Position numbers and translations under genes: made by a program. From Bacteroidetes bacterium UBA7674 (GTDB taxonomy: Bacteria > Bacteroidota > Bacteroidia > Chitinophagales > Chitinophagaceae): a stretch of 64,000 nucleotides of DNA. Below are positions 27,973 through 35,443 of this stretch, piece by piece (position 1 is the stretch's first letter; each line of letters starts with the position of its first letter). The stretch covers positions 80,581 to 144,580 of the forward strand of contig DLHG01000004.1 of assembly GCA_002483105.1 (NCBI GenBank). The letters run 5' to 3'. Under the pieces are notes generated by a model. The model was not told the origin of the DNA and did no database searches. It was given only the letters and a program-made list of their open reading frames with translations.

Positions 27973-28800
27973 TTACTCCTTAGTGGCATTCTTCATTATC
28001 TCCTCTATTACCTGGTCGCTTACGCCGGTCATAGAGTAGCCGCCATCGTGGAATAGGTTCTGCATCGTTACCATACGGGTATAGTCGCTGAAGAGGCTCA
28101 CGCAATAGTTGGCGCAATCCTCACCTGTAGCATTACCTAATGGCGACATCTTTTCCGCGTAGTGGTAAAATGCATCAAAGCCGCTTACACCCGAACCTGC
28201 CGTCGTAATGGTAGGAGATTGGGAAATGGTATTCACACGTACTTTCTTCTTCAGGCCATATGAATAACCAAAGCTACGCGCGATGCTTTCCATCAACGCC
28301 TTCGCATCGGCCATATCGTTATAGCCCGGGAAGGTACGCTGCGCCGCTATATAGCTTAGCCCTACCACCGAAGACCATTCATTGAGCGCATCCAGCTTCA
28401 TAGCTGTTTGCAATACCCTGTGCAGGGAAAGTGCGCTTATATCAAGTGTCTTATGAAAATTATCGTAGTTGGTTTCAGTATAAGGAATGGCTTTGCGCAC
28501 ATTCGGGCTCATACCTATTGAGTGCAGCACGAAGTCTATTTTACCACCCAGCACTTCTATACTTTTAGTGAACAAGTTTTCCAGGTCTTCCATGCTGGTA
28601 GCATCTGCCGGTATTACCTGCGCGTTGCATTGCTTGGCCAGTTCATTTATCTTTCCCATGCGCATCGCTATCGGCGCATTAGTGAGTACGATCTGTGCTC
28701 CGGCCTCTACACAGGCAAGTGCTGTTTTCCATGCTATAGAGCGTTCATCGAGCGCCCCGAATATAATTCCTCTCTTTCCTTGCAGGATTTGATGAGCCAT
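27973..28800 (-). CDS. fabI: Enoyl-[acyl-carrier-protein] reductase FabI
   Basis: NADH-dependent reductase for the last step of each fatty-acid elongation cycle. The 275-residue protein is an SDR with the divergent FabI features: GKRGIIFGALDERSIAW at the N-terminus, LHSIGMSP, and the catalytic YNDMADAKA segment (Tyr and Lys) rather than the common SDR YxxxK. It ends with QNLFHDGGYSMTG. Its own promoter is a near-consensus TACTTTTA on the minus strand close upstream. It is divergent from the thioredoxin/Crp cluster and upstream of porQ with only about 50 bases between. Confidence 0.95.
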   Translation of the reverse strand: MAHQILQGKRGIIFGALDERSIAWKTALACVEAGAQIVLTNAPIAMRMGKINELAKQCNAQVIPADATSMEDLENLFTKSIEVLGGKIDFVLHSIGMSPNVRKAIPYTETNYDNFHKTLDISALSLHRVLQTAMKLDALNEWSSVVGLSYIAAQRTFPGYNDMADAKALMESIARSFGYSYGLKKKVRVNTISQSPTITTAGSGVSGFDAFYHYAEKMSPLGNATGEDCANYCVSLFSDYTRMVTMQNLFHDGGYSMTGVSDQVIEEIMKNATKE

Positions 28801-28935
28801 GCTAAAATGCTTTAATATTTGCTATAAAAGTAATTAAAATTGGGCAATGGCACGCCGGTTTTTCACTCAATACAGGCTTTTATGTATATGAAAATTTCTT
28901 TTTAAAACGCTATTTTTACGGATATCCTCATTCTA

Positions 28936-29337
28936 ATGGCAATATTTAAGTCGTCGCGTATTTATCTCGTTGCTATCACTATACTTTTTCTTTGCTCCTT
29001 CAGTGGCAAAGACGTGCCGGAGTATAAAAACCTCGATGTCAAAAAGTATAACGCGCTCGTGAACGACAAACAGCTAGTATTAGTTGACTTTTATGCACCC
29101 TGGTGCAAACCCTGCCTGCTTATGTCCCCGCATATAGACAAGATCGCCCAGATGTATAAGGGGCGGGTAAAGGTCATCCGCATCAATGTAGATGAGAACA
29201 AAGCCATATCGCAATTGCTGAACATCAAGTATTTGCCAACGGTATTCCTGTACAAGAACAAGCAAGCCGTGTGGAACTATACCGGCTTCCTGGAGCAATA
29301 TCCGCTCACGGTGTATATCAACAAGCACCTGGACTAA
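28936..29337 (+). CDS. Exported thioredoxin-fold protein
   Basis: 133-residue thioredoxin with an N-terminal hydrophobic signal or anchor (about 7-23, IYLVAITILFLCSF). The redox motif is WCKPC (Cys57, Cys60) and the cis-proline is in YLPTVFLY. It probably acts in the periplasm as a thiol reductant. The CxxC and following region resemble the thioredoxin half of the fusion at 31252-31965 (both have a WNYTGF/WNYSGY segment near the C-terminus), so they are likely paralogues. Its stop overlaps the ATG of the Crp/Fnr regulator (TAATG), so the two are coupled. Confidence 0.9.
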   Translation: MAIFKSSRIYLVAITILFLCSFSGKDVPEYKNLDVKKYNALVNDKQLVLVDFYAPWCKPCLLMSPHIDKIAQMYKGRVKVIRINVDENKAISQLLNIKYLPTVFLYKNKQAVWNYTGFLEQYPLTVYINKHLD

Positions 29338-29933
29338 TGGAACTTTCACAGTCAACACTCAATAAGCTAAAAGAGCATAGCGTCACAAAAACATTTGCTG
29401 AGGGTGACATCATCATGAATGAGCACTCTTATATCCGTTCTATACCCATAGTATTGAAAGGCAGTATAAGGGTTATGCGTACCGATGAGGAAGGTGGTGA
29501 GATATTGCTCTACTACATAAGGCCGGGAGAAAGCTGCATAATGTCGTTTATGGGCGCTATGCACGGACAGCCAAGCATGATTAAGGCCATTGCGGAGGAA
29601 GAAGTGGAAATACTCTTTATACCTGTAGAAAAGTCCACTGCCCTTATCAAAGAAAATAGTGAGTGGCTGGAGTACATCTTCCAGCTTTACCACAAGCGGT
29701 TTGAAGAGCTACTCGATGTGGTAAATGCAGTTACTTTCCAAAAGACCGATAAACGTATCCTGCACTTCCTGCAAGAGAAAAAGAAACTAAGCAACTCCTC
29801 AGATATCAACATCACCCACCAGCAACTGGCGGAAGAGCTTGGCACCTCCCGTGTAGTGGTGTCCCGCCTGCTCAAGCAAATGGAAACCGACGGCCTCGTT
29901 AGCCTGGGCCGCAATAAAATTTCCCTTCTGTAA
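29337..29933 (+). CDS. Crp/Fnr-family transcriptional regulator
   Basis: 198-residue regulator: cyclic-nucleotide-binding-like beta-roll (about 12-115) and C-terminal winged HTH (about 145-198) with recognition region HQQLAEELGTSRVVVSRLLKQ. The N-terminal FNR cysteine cluster is absent and there is one Cys (GESCIMSF), so it is not an iron-sulfur FNR; cAMP-contact residues are not evident. The true start is the ATG overlapping the thioredoxin stop, not an upstream in-frame ATG at 29271. It is followed directly by rhodanese, OsmC and thioredoxin genes, so it probably regulates this cluster in response to a redox or sulfur signal (inference). Confidence 0.92.
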   Translation: MELSQSTLNKLKEHSVTKTFAEGDIIMNEHSYIRSIPIVLKGSIRVMRTDEEGGEILLYYIRPGESCIMSFMGAMHGQPSMIKAIAEEEVEILFIPVEKSTALIKENSEWLEYIFQLYHKRFEELLDVVNAVTFQKTDKRILHFLQEKKKLSNSSDINITHQQLAEELGTSRVVVSRLLKQMETDGLVSLGRNKISLL

Positions 29934-29942
29934 CATTTGTTA
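29931..29942. promoter_or_regulatory. Candidate Crp/Fnr operator
   Basis: TAACA-TT-TGTTA inverted repeat overlapping the regulator stop codon and 49 bases before the next ATG. A near-consensus -7 box (GACATTTG, 29966-29973) lies downstream. Operator function is inference. Confidence 0.35.
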
Positions 29943-29990
29943 CCGTCTGCCCTCTTTTCATTGCTGACATTTGTATCCTAAATCGCAGCA

Positions 29991-30203
29991 ATGAAGAAAA
30001 ATATGGGTACCGCAGACAGGGCAATAAGGGCTTTAATAGCCATCGTTATTGCTATCCTCTACTTTACCAATGCCATCACAGGCACGTTGGCTATCGTGCT
30101 GATGGTTATATCGGCAGTATTCCTGCTCACCAGCTTTATCAGCTTTTGCCCCTTGTACACATTATTCGGGATGCGAACCAACAAGAGTGCTGATAAAAAC
30201 TGA
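29991..30203 (+). CDS. DUF2892-type small inner membrane protein
   Basis: 70 residues beginning MKKNMGTADRAIRALIAI, the typical start of DUF2892/YgaP-like membrane proteins, with two hydrophobic helices (about 13-28 and 33-52) and the motif FCPLYTLFGMRT. Such proteins are commonly fused or adjacent to rhodanese domains, and a rhodanese gene follows 32 bases later. A role in handling sulfane sulfur at the membrane is suggested by this association only. Confidence 0.85.
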   Translation: MKKNMGTADRAIRALIAIVIAILYFTNAITGTLAIVLMVISAVFLLTSFISFCPLYTLFGMRTNKSADKN

Positions 30204-30235
30204 AGGTCAATTTTAAACTCAATAAATAAAGAATA

Positions 30236-30544
30236 ATGTTCGGACTAATGAAAAAAATGCTGGGAGGATCAACCCCGGATCTGAAGGAAGTAATAGCCAA
30301 AGGAGCTACCATTATAGATGTACGCAGCAAGGGCGAATATGGCACAGGGCATATTAAAGGTTCGATAAACATTCCGCTAGACACATTGCAGGCACATATG
30401 TCGAAGCTCGACAAGAAAAAGCCTGTCATTACCTGTTGCGCCTCCGGCATGAGAAGCTCATCAGCCAAAAGTATGCTGAAAGCGAACGGCTTTGAAGAAG
30501 TGCACAACGCAGGTCCATGGCAAAACCTTTCAAAATATATCTAA
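30236..30544 (+). CDS. Single-domain rhodanese-like sulfurtransferase
   Basis: 102-residue cytosolic rhodanese domain. The active-site loop is C-A-S-G-M-R (Cys68 to Arg73), preceded by another Cys (Cys67). The N-terminal DVRSKGEYGTGHIKGSINIP is the classic rhodanese beta-strand/CH2A motif. It transfers sulfane sulfur through a Cys68 persulfide. Its stop overlaps the next ATG (TAATG), so expression is coupled to the 82-residue membrane protein. Confidence 0.92.
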   Translation: MFGLMKKMLGGSTPDLKEVIAKGATIIDVRSKGEYGTGHIKGSINIPLDTLQAHMSKLDKKKPVITCCASGMRSSSAKSMLKANGFEEVHNAGPWQNLSKYI

Positions 30545-30792
30545 TGACGAGTATCATCGCCAAATTATCGTCGGGCTGGCACCTGATGCGTATTTTTCGC
30601 ACGGCAATAGGCCTTGCGGCGTTTGTAGAAGGCATCCGGATGCACGACTATGCAATAGGCATACTGGGAGTCTTCTTCCTTTACCAGGGCATTACAGACA
30701 CAGGATGTTGTTCCTCTGCCGGTTGCGTGGCGCGGCCACCAAAAGACGAGAAAGATAAAACACAAGACATTACTTACGAAGAAATAAAATAA
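30544..30792 (+). CDS. Small cysteine-containing membrane protein
   Basis: 82 residues. Two hydrophobic stretches (about 15-32 and 36-53) resemble the DUF2892/YgaP hairpin, followed by a Cys-rich motif CCSSAGC (about 56-62) and an acidic tail. An in-frame ATG at 30517 lies inside the rhodanese gene, so the overlapping ATG at 30544 is preferred. The three cysteines next to a membrane hairpin, in a rhodanese cluster, could carry sulfane sulfur or metal; this is inference. Confidence 0.75.
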   Translation: MTSIIAKLSSGWHLMRIFRTAIGLAAFVEGIRMHDYAIGILGVFFLYQGITDTGCCSSAGCVARPPKDEKDKTQDITYEEIK

Positions 30793-30797
30793 GCATT

Positions 30798-31247
30798 ATG
30801 GCAAATACACATTATTATGAGGTGAGCGTAGATTGGAAAAATGACAGGATAGGCATATTAAGCTCACCGGTACTTGCCGACCAGGTAACAGTAGCAACTC
30901 CCCCCGAGTTCACCAAAGGTGTACCGGATATATGGTCTCCCGAACATCTGTTCGTTGCGGCAATAAACAGTTGCCTGATGACCACCTTCCTGGCGATAGC
31001 AGAGAATTTCAAATTCGATTTTGAAGACTTTCAATCGAAGGCTACGGGCAAACTGGAAATAGTAGATGGCAAATACATGATGAGCGAAGTGACGCTAAAG
31101 CCCGTACTGACTATAAAAGAGGAAGGCGATCACGAAAAAGGGTGGAGAATATTGCAAAAATCAGAAACCGCCTGCCTTATCTCCAATTCTGTTAAATCCC
31201 GCATTATCTTTGAACCGGAAATAAAAGTGGCAACAGTAAACGCATAA
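30798..31247 (+). CDS. OsmC/Ohr-family protein
   Basis: 149-residue OsmC-fold protein. The two conserved redox cysteines are Cys59 (AINSCLMTTF) and Cys126 (ETACLISNS), the pair that reduces organic or other peroxides in the family. No signal peptide, so cytosolic. It is five bases after the preceding gene and four before the next, so firmly in the operon. Whether it belongs to the Ohr, OsmC or YhfA/SaOsmC group cannot be settled here; the SPEHLFVAAINSC motif fits the OsmC-like group. Confidence 0.92.
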   Translation: MANTHYYEVSVDWKNDRIGILSSPVLADQVTVATPPEFTKGVPDIWSPEHLFVAAINSCLMTTFLAIAENFKFDFEDFQSKATGKLEIVDGKYMMSEVTLKPVLTIKEEGDHEKGWRILQKSETACLISNSVKSRIIFEPEIKVATVNA

Positions 31248-31251
31248 TACT

Positions 31252-31965
31252 ATGATCAAATTCCTAAAGTCAAGCTGGATATATCTTCTCGCAGGCGCAT
31301 TGATATTCGTTTATTCATTCGCAAAACAGGGGGAAGGATTATCTCCAAAAGAATTCGCCAAAAAAATAAAAGAGACCACCAACGCACAGGTTGTAGACGT
31401 ACGCACTCCTGAAGAATTCGCAGGAGGCTATATAGCGGATGCAAAAAACATAGACTGGAACAATGACAACTTCGATAAGAAGATCAGCAACTTGGATAAA
31501 GACAAACCCACATTTGTATATTGCCAGTCGGGCAACAGAAGCGGGTCGGCAGCGAAGCGAATGAAGGAAATGGGCTTTACCAATGTCTATGAGTTATCAG
31601 GAGGCATCCGGGCCTGGCGATCTGCTGATCTGCCGTTACAAACAGTTAAAAAAGCGTCAGGAATGAATATGTCGGGCTACCAACAATTACTTGACGACAA
31701 GCGGCCTGTATTGGTAGACATCTATGCTAAATGGTGTTCTCCTTGCAAGAAGATGGCTCCTTTCCTGGACGAACTCACCACCAGCGAAGCATCGTGGTTG
31801 AAGATTGTGCGCATTGATGCGGACAAAAACATTGCCTTAGCTGATGAGCTGAAAGTTACCGGCCTACCAACATTATACCTCTACATTAACGGCAAAGAAG
31901 TGTGGAATTATTCAGGCTACATTAGCAAGGCAGAACTGCTCGAGCAGATAAAAAAACATACTTAA
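31252..31965 (+). CDS. Membrane-anchored rhodanese-thioredoxin fusion
   Basis: 237 residues: N-terminal membrane anchor or signal (about 8-24), rhodanese domain about 30-128 with loop C-Q-S-G-N-R (Cys91 to Arg96), and thioredoxin domain about 138-237 with WCSPC (Cys162, Cys165) and cis-proline in GLPTLYLY. The fusion suggests that the persulfide formed on Cys91 is reduced by the thioredoxin half, so that sulfur transfer and reduction are joined in one protein on the outer face of the inner membrane. Last clear member of the redox cluster. Confidence 0.93.
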   Translation: MIKFLKSSWIYLLAGALIFVYSFAKQGEGLSPKEFAKKIKETTNAQVVDVRTPEEFAGGYIADAKNIDWNNDNFDKKISNLDKDKPTFVYCQSGNRSGSAAKRMKEMGFTNVYELSGGIRAWRSADLPLQTVKKASGMNMSGYQQLLDDKRPVLVDIYAKWCSPCKKMAPFLDELTTSEASWLKIVRIDADKNIALADELKVTGLPTLYLYINGKEVWNYSGYISKAELLEQIKKHT

Positions 31966-32009
31966 CAGGTTTGGCATGGTTTTAGAAACAGGATAGTAAA
32001 ACCAACAAC

Positions 32010-32276
32010 ATGTCAGCATTAGGAACAGCAAGGATACCCTTCAACGTAAGGATGAGCGATGGACTATACAGGGGAGAAGCAATAGGAATAGGAGATACGC
32101 TGAAAGACGATTGCATTTTTGAAGTACACCTGGCCAATGGTCAGACCTTTCTGATGAAAGCAGAAACCGACCGCGAGATACAACGCTTCACATGGAATAG
32201 CCCTTCAGAGAATTTGACGCCCCGGGTACTGAGCATCATAGGCAAAGTGATAGAGCGTCATTTCAAACGCGCCTAA
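32010..32276 (+). CDS. Small hypothetical protein
   Basis: 88-residue soluble protein of mixed beta-strand and helix character (FNVRMSDGLYRGEAIGIG, FEVHLANGQTFLMKAE, then a C-terminal helix). No family recognised. It lies 44 bases after the redox operon on the same strand and overlaps the convergent gene by four bases, so both stop codons are shared in that stretch. Confidence 0.6.
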   Translation: MSALGTARIPFNVRMSDGLYRGEAIGIGDTLKDDCIFEVHLANGQTFLMKAETDREIQRFTWNSPSENLTPRVLSIIGKVIERHFKRA

Positions 32277-33274
32277 GAATTACTCTTATAGATTATTGTA
32301 CGCCTGACAAAGAATTGCGGGACACCATTGTGATAAATGCGTTTGAGTGTCCAGTTCTTATAGTCATCGTACTCATAAGTGCAGGTGATTACTTTTTTCA
32401 CATCTGTAAAGATCGTTTGCTCTACTATATGGTTATAGTCATTGAACTTAGCCGTACTGATGTATAGCACATTACCCCTTTCATCCTGCGTTACATCTTC
32501 CAGGTGATTGCCTGCATCGTTTAACAGGTAGCTCTTCATGCCGGTACAGGTATCAGGCTTTGCATAATCAAATATCATAGTGTGCAGGTTTCCTGCACTG
32601 TCGGTGCTAACATCAAACTTTTGCATTAATATCAGCTTTTGATCTTTATCATGATGCGTAGCACTCATTAATATGCCTTCCGTATCATACCAGTACTTGG
32701 CCATTTTTATCAGCTCAAGGTCAGCGTTCTTATGACTGATGGTAGATAACCTGCCCTCCTTATTCTGGAAATATTGTATTCTGCCTGTATACTTTCTTTT
32801 ATTATCATAAAGCTCCTGCATAGATAACTTCTTATCCTTGCCATTATATACATAAGCCGCAGAGTCCGACAAACTGCCATCCTTTCTCCTTAGCACATAT
32901 TGAACCTTGTTATTCTTATAGCTATACAGTACTGCATCCACTTCCTCCAGATCACCTTTCCGTTTATCCGGCCTATTATGCACCTCTGAAAGCAAACGCC
33001 CTTTATCATCAAACTTCCAGGCCATTTCTTCGACAATAGAGAAGGATGTATCGGGGACTGTTATCACCTTTGCACCGGAATCACCTTTTACCTGCAATGT
33101 CGCCCCTACTTCCAATATTTTTACCGCAAGAGTAAGCTCCGTTACAGAATCAACCTCACCCGCAAGATTCATGGATAAAGACGTAACTATCTGCGGGGTA
33201 TCAACTAAAGACTGGGCAATCGCCCACCGGGAAATGAATAAACTAATAAACAGGACTATTACTTTTTTCATCAT
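32273..33274 (-). CDS. Secreted protein with YD/RHS-like strand repeats, unknown
   Basis: 333 residues with signal peptide 1-20 (ending RWAIAQ). The body is a series of beta-hairpin repeats with FDDKGRLLSEVHN, YNGKDKKLSMQEL, YDTEGILMSATHH and YDDYKNWTLKRIYHNG, like the YD/RHS-type or MORN-like wraps of Bacteroidota exported proteins. There is no sorting domain or catalytic motif. It overlaps the convergent small gene by four bases. Probably periplasmic or surface; function unknown. Confidence 0.75.
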   Translation of the reverse strand: MMKKVIVLFISLFISRWAIAQSLVDTPQIVTSLSMNLAGEVDSVTELTLAVKILEVGATLQVKGDSGAKVITVPDTSFSIVEEMAWKFDDKGRLLSEVHNRPDKRKGDLEEVDAVLYSYKNNKVQYVLRRKDGSLSDSAAYVYNGKDKKLSMQELYDNKRKYTGRIQYFQNKEGRLSTISHKNADLELIKMAKYWYDTEGILMSATHHDKDQKLILMQKFDVSTDSAGNLHTMIFDYAKPDTCTGMKSYLLNDAGNHLEDVTQDERGNVLYISTAKFNDYNHIVEQTIFTDVKKVITCTYEYDDYKNWTLKRIYHNGVPQFFVRRTIIYKSNS

Positions 33275-33367
33275 GGTATCACTCTTTCAAATTTCACAGG
33301 AAAGAAGCGAAAATAGGAAATTTTCAACTTTGCACCATTCCTTCCACTCTCTACTAACTACTATCAA

Positions 33368-35359
33368 CTATCGGCGCAGTATCACTTCTACTCTCCTGTT
33401 CTGAGCCTGCCCCTCCTCTGTTTCATTATCGCCCACAGGGCTGGCTTCACCCCAACCTTTCACCTCTATCATTTCAGGATTTATGCCCAACCTGGCTATC
33501 TCACCCGATACAAGCCTCGCCCGCTCAAAGGATAGCTGCTCATTCAGCAGTGGATTACCCTTGCTGTCAGTATATCCATTCACAAAGATGCTTACGTTAG
33601 CATCCATCAGCCACGGATTTATGGCATTGTATATTGCATTGATGTCGTCTTCTGTTAAAGTAGTGCTGTTTGATGGGAAGTGGATAGTTAACAACGCTGA
33701 GTCATTAATGGGCATTATATAGTCATCGGGCAATAAGGCTATATTAAAGTCAATTGCTTTGTGCTCTGCTACCTGTAGTAATTCTTTGCGTTCCATATGT
33801 CCCGGCCTGTTGGCACTATACACATAATCTCTTCCCACAGGTAGTGTTATCATGAAGCTGCCATCGCCGCGATTGGAATTAAAGTGATATAATTCCTCCT
33901 CGGTCTTCGCATCATAGATAAATAGCGCCGTATAGTTTAGCCGCTGCTTGCTGAAGCTATCATACACATAGCCCATTATTTTGTCAACGGCTATTGGGGC
34001 AGCAGTCTTCGGAACGTTTACTTCATACAGGTCATAGTCTCCTTCTATCTTCCCCCTATCAGAAGCGAAATAAGCACGTTTACCATTTTCAGTAATAGTG
34101 AGGCTCAGTTCATCGCCGGTGGTATTTATGGGGTATCCTAAATTCTTCGGCTTGTCCCAGGTAGTATCGGTTATCTTTCTGCAATAGAAAAGATCGGTGC
34201 CGCCCATGCCCGGCAAGCCGCTGCTGGCAAAGTACAGGGTGCGGTTGTCCATATGCAAATACGGACTGAGCTCATCCCACCTTGTATTAATTTCAGGGCC
34301 CAGGTTTCGCGGTGCCTGCCAGAGGCCTTCTTCAAATCTTGTCACCCATATATCTTTGCCACCATAACCGCCTTCCCTGTCGCTGACAAAGTATAGTTCC
34401 CTGTTATCGGCAGAGATACAAGCCATGCCTTCATAGCCCGGACTGTTGATAGTAGCGCCAAAATTCTCCGGTACCGACCATTCTTCAGCAGGGCTTTTCC
34501 TGAAACTCATAAACAGGTCACAACCGCCTTTGTCCCAGCCATTACTACTCCTGTTCTCGCACTTGGTGAAAAACATATAGTGTCCATCGACAGAGAACAT
34601 CTGCGCGTACTCATGATTAGGCGTATTGGGCGGATTGCCCATGTTCTGCGCGGTGAACCAGCCACCGCAGCTATCCGCCTTGGCGTAGAAGAAGTCTTCG
34701 TCCTCTCCCTTTACACGACGTGTAAAATGTATCGTTGTGGTATCAGCAGTAATATATGGATAAAGCTCGGGGAAGGCGGTGTTTATTCTGTTGCCCATAT
34801 TTCTTACACTATCTGTCCATGGCCTACCCAGCATCAGGGTCATAAAATTCGCTTGCTCTTTCATCAGCTTCCACTCACCGCTCTTATCCTGCGTGGGTGT
34901 ATAATTGTTTAAAACCACTAAAGCTTCCTGCGGATTGTGATTGTATAACAGGCTTTTGGCCAATGGCTTCGCAAAGGCTTTTTTACCATCATGGCAATTG
35001 GCAGAGGCAGCACGGAATACCGCCACCGCTTTATCATACTCCCGTAGTTTAAAGTACCACTCACCCAGTGCGCTATGTGCTTCATTGTAAGTTGGTTCAG
35101 CATCAATAGCCTGCTGCATCAGCGCGCAGGCTTCTTGGTATTGCTTTTTGCGGTACAGGTCATTCGCCTGCGTGTATTTCTTAGCCGCAGCGTTGCTTAC
35201 ATGTATCACAGCGTCACCGTCACTCACCCAACCTTTAGGTGTCTGGGATACGGTCGTGGTAGCTCGAGGGACTTTTTTCTGTACAATAGTATCCACCTGC
35301 GCAAACACGAAATTGGCGCACAAAACGAGTAATGTGGATAAGATATACCTAAGCTGCAT
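33368..35359 (-). CDS. PorE-like TPR / beta-propeller / CRD / OmpA-domain envelope protein
   Basis: 663 residues. Signal peptide 1-20 (ending FVFA). A TPR pair lies at about 58-122, PD40-type propeller blades at about 225-450 (FSVDGHYMFFTK, DNRELYFVSDREGG, DNRTLYFASSGLPG, ENGKRAYFASDRG), a carboxypeptidase-regulatory-like domain at about 455-535 and an OmpA C-terminal peptidoglycan-binding domain at about 555-663 (VNGYTDSKGNPLLNEQLS, NRRVEV). This order is that of PorE, which ties the T9SS to peptidoglycan, but Bacteroidota encode several paralogues. The long upstream extension to 35605 lacks a signal peptide and overlaps the divergent gene, so ATG 35359 is used. Confidence 0.75.
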   Translation of the reverse strand: MQLRYILSTLLVLCANFVFAQVDTIVQKKVPRATTTVSQTPKGWVSDGDAVIHVSNAAAKKYTQANDLYRKKQYQEACALMQQAIDAEPTYNEAHSALGEWYFKLREYDKAVAVFRAASANCHDGKKAFAKPLAKSLLYNHNPQEALVVLNNYTPTQDKSGEWKLMKEQANFMTLMLGRPWTDSVRNMGNRINTAFPELYPYITADTTTIHFTRRVKGEDEDFFYAKADSCGGWFTAQNMGNPPNTPNHEYAQMFSVDGHYMFFTKCENRSSNGWDKGGCDLFMSFRKSPAEEWSVPENFGATINSPGYEGMACISADNRELYFVSDREGGYGGKDIWVTRFEEGLWQAPRNLGPEINTRWDELSPYLHMDNRTLYFASSGLPGMGGTDLFYCRKITDTTWDKPKNLGYPINTTGDELSLTITENGKRAYFASDRGKIEGDYDLYEVNVPKTAAPIAVDKIMGYVYDSFSKQRLNYTALFIYDAKTEEELYHFNSNRGDGSFMITLPVGRDYVYSANRPGHMERKELLQVAEHKAIDFNIALLPDDYIMPINDSALLTIHFPSNSTTLTEDDINAIYNAINPWLMDANVSIFVNGYTDSKGNPLLNEQLSFERARLVSGEIARLGINPEMIEVKGWGEASPVGDNETEEGQAQNRRVEVILRR

Positions 35360-35443
35360 CTGATTATGAGCCGTAAAAATAAGAAAGCGGACTATCTTTC
35401 TGCATAAATACGAACTTTGTATTTTCCATAGAGATTCTGCCGT

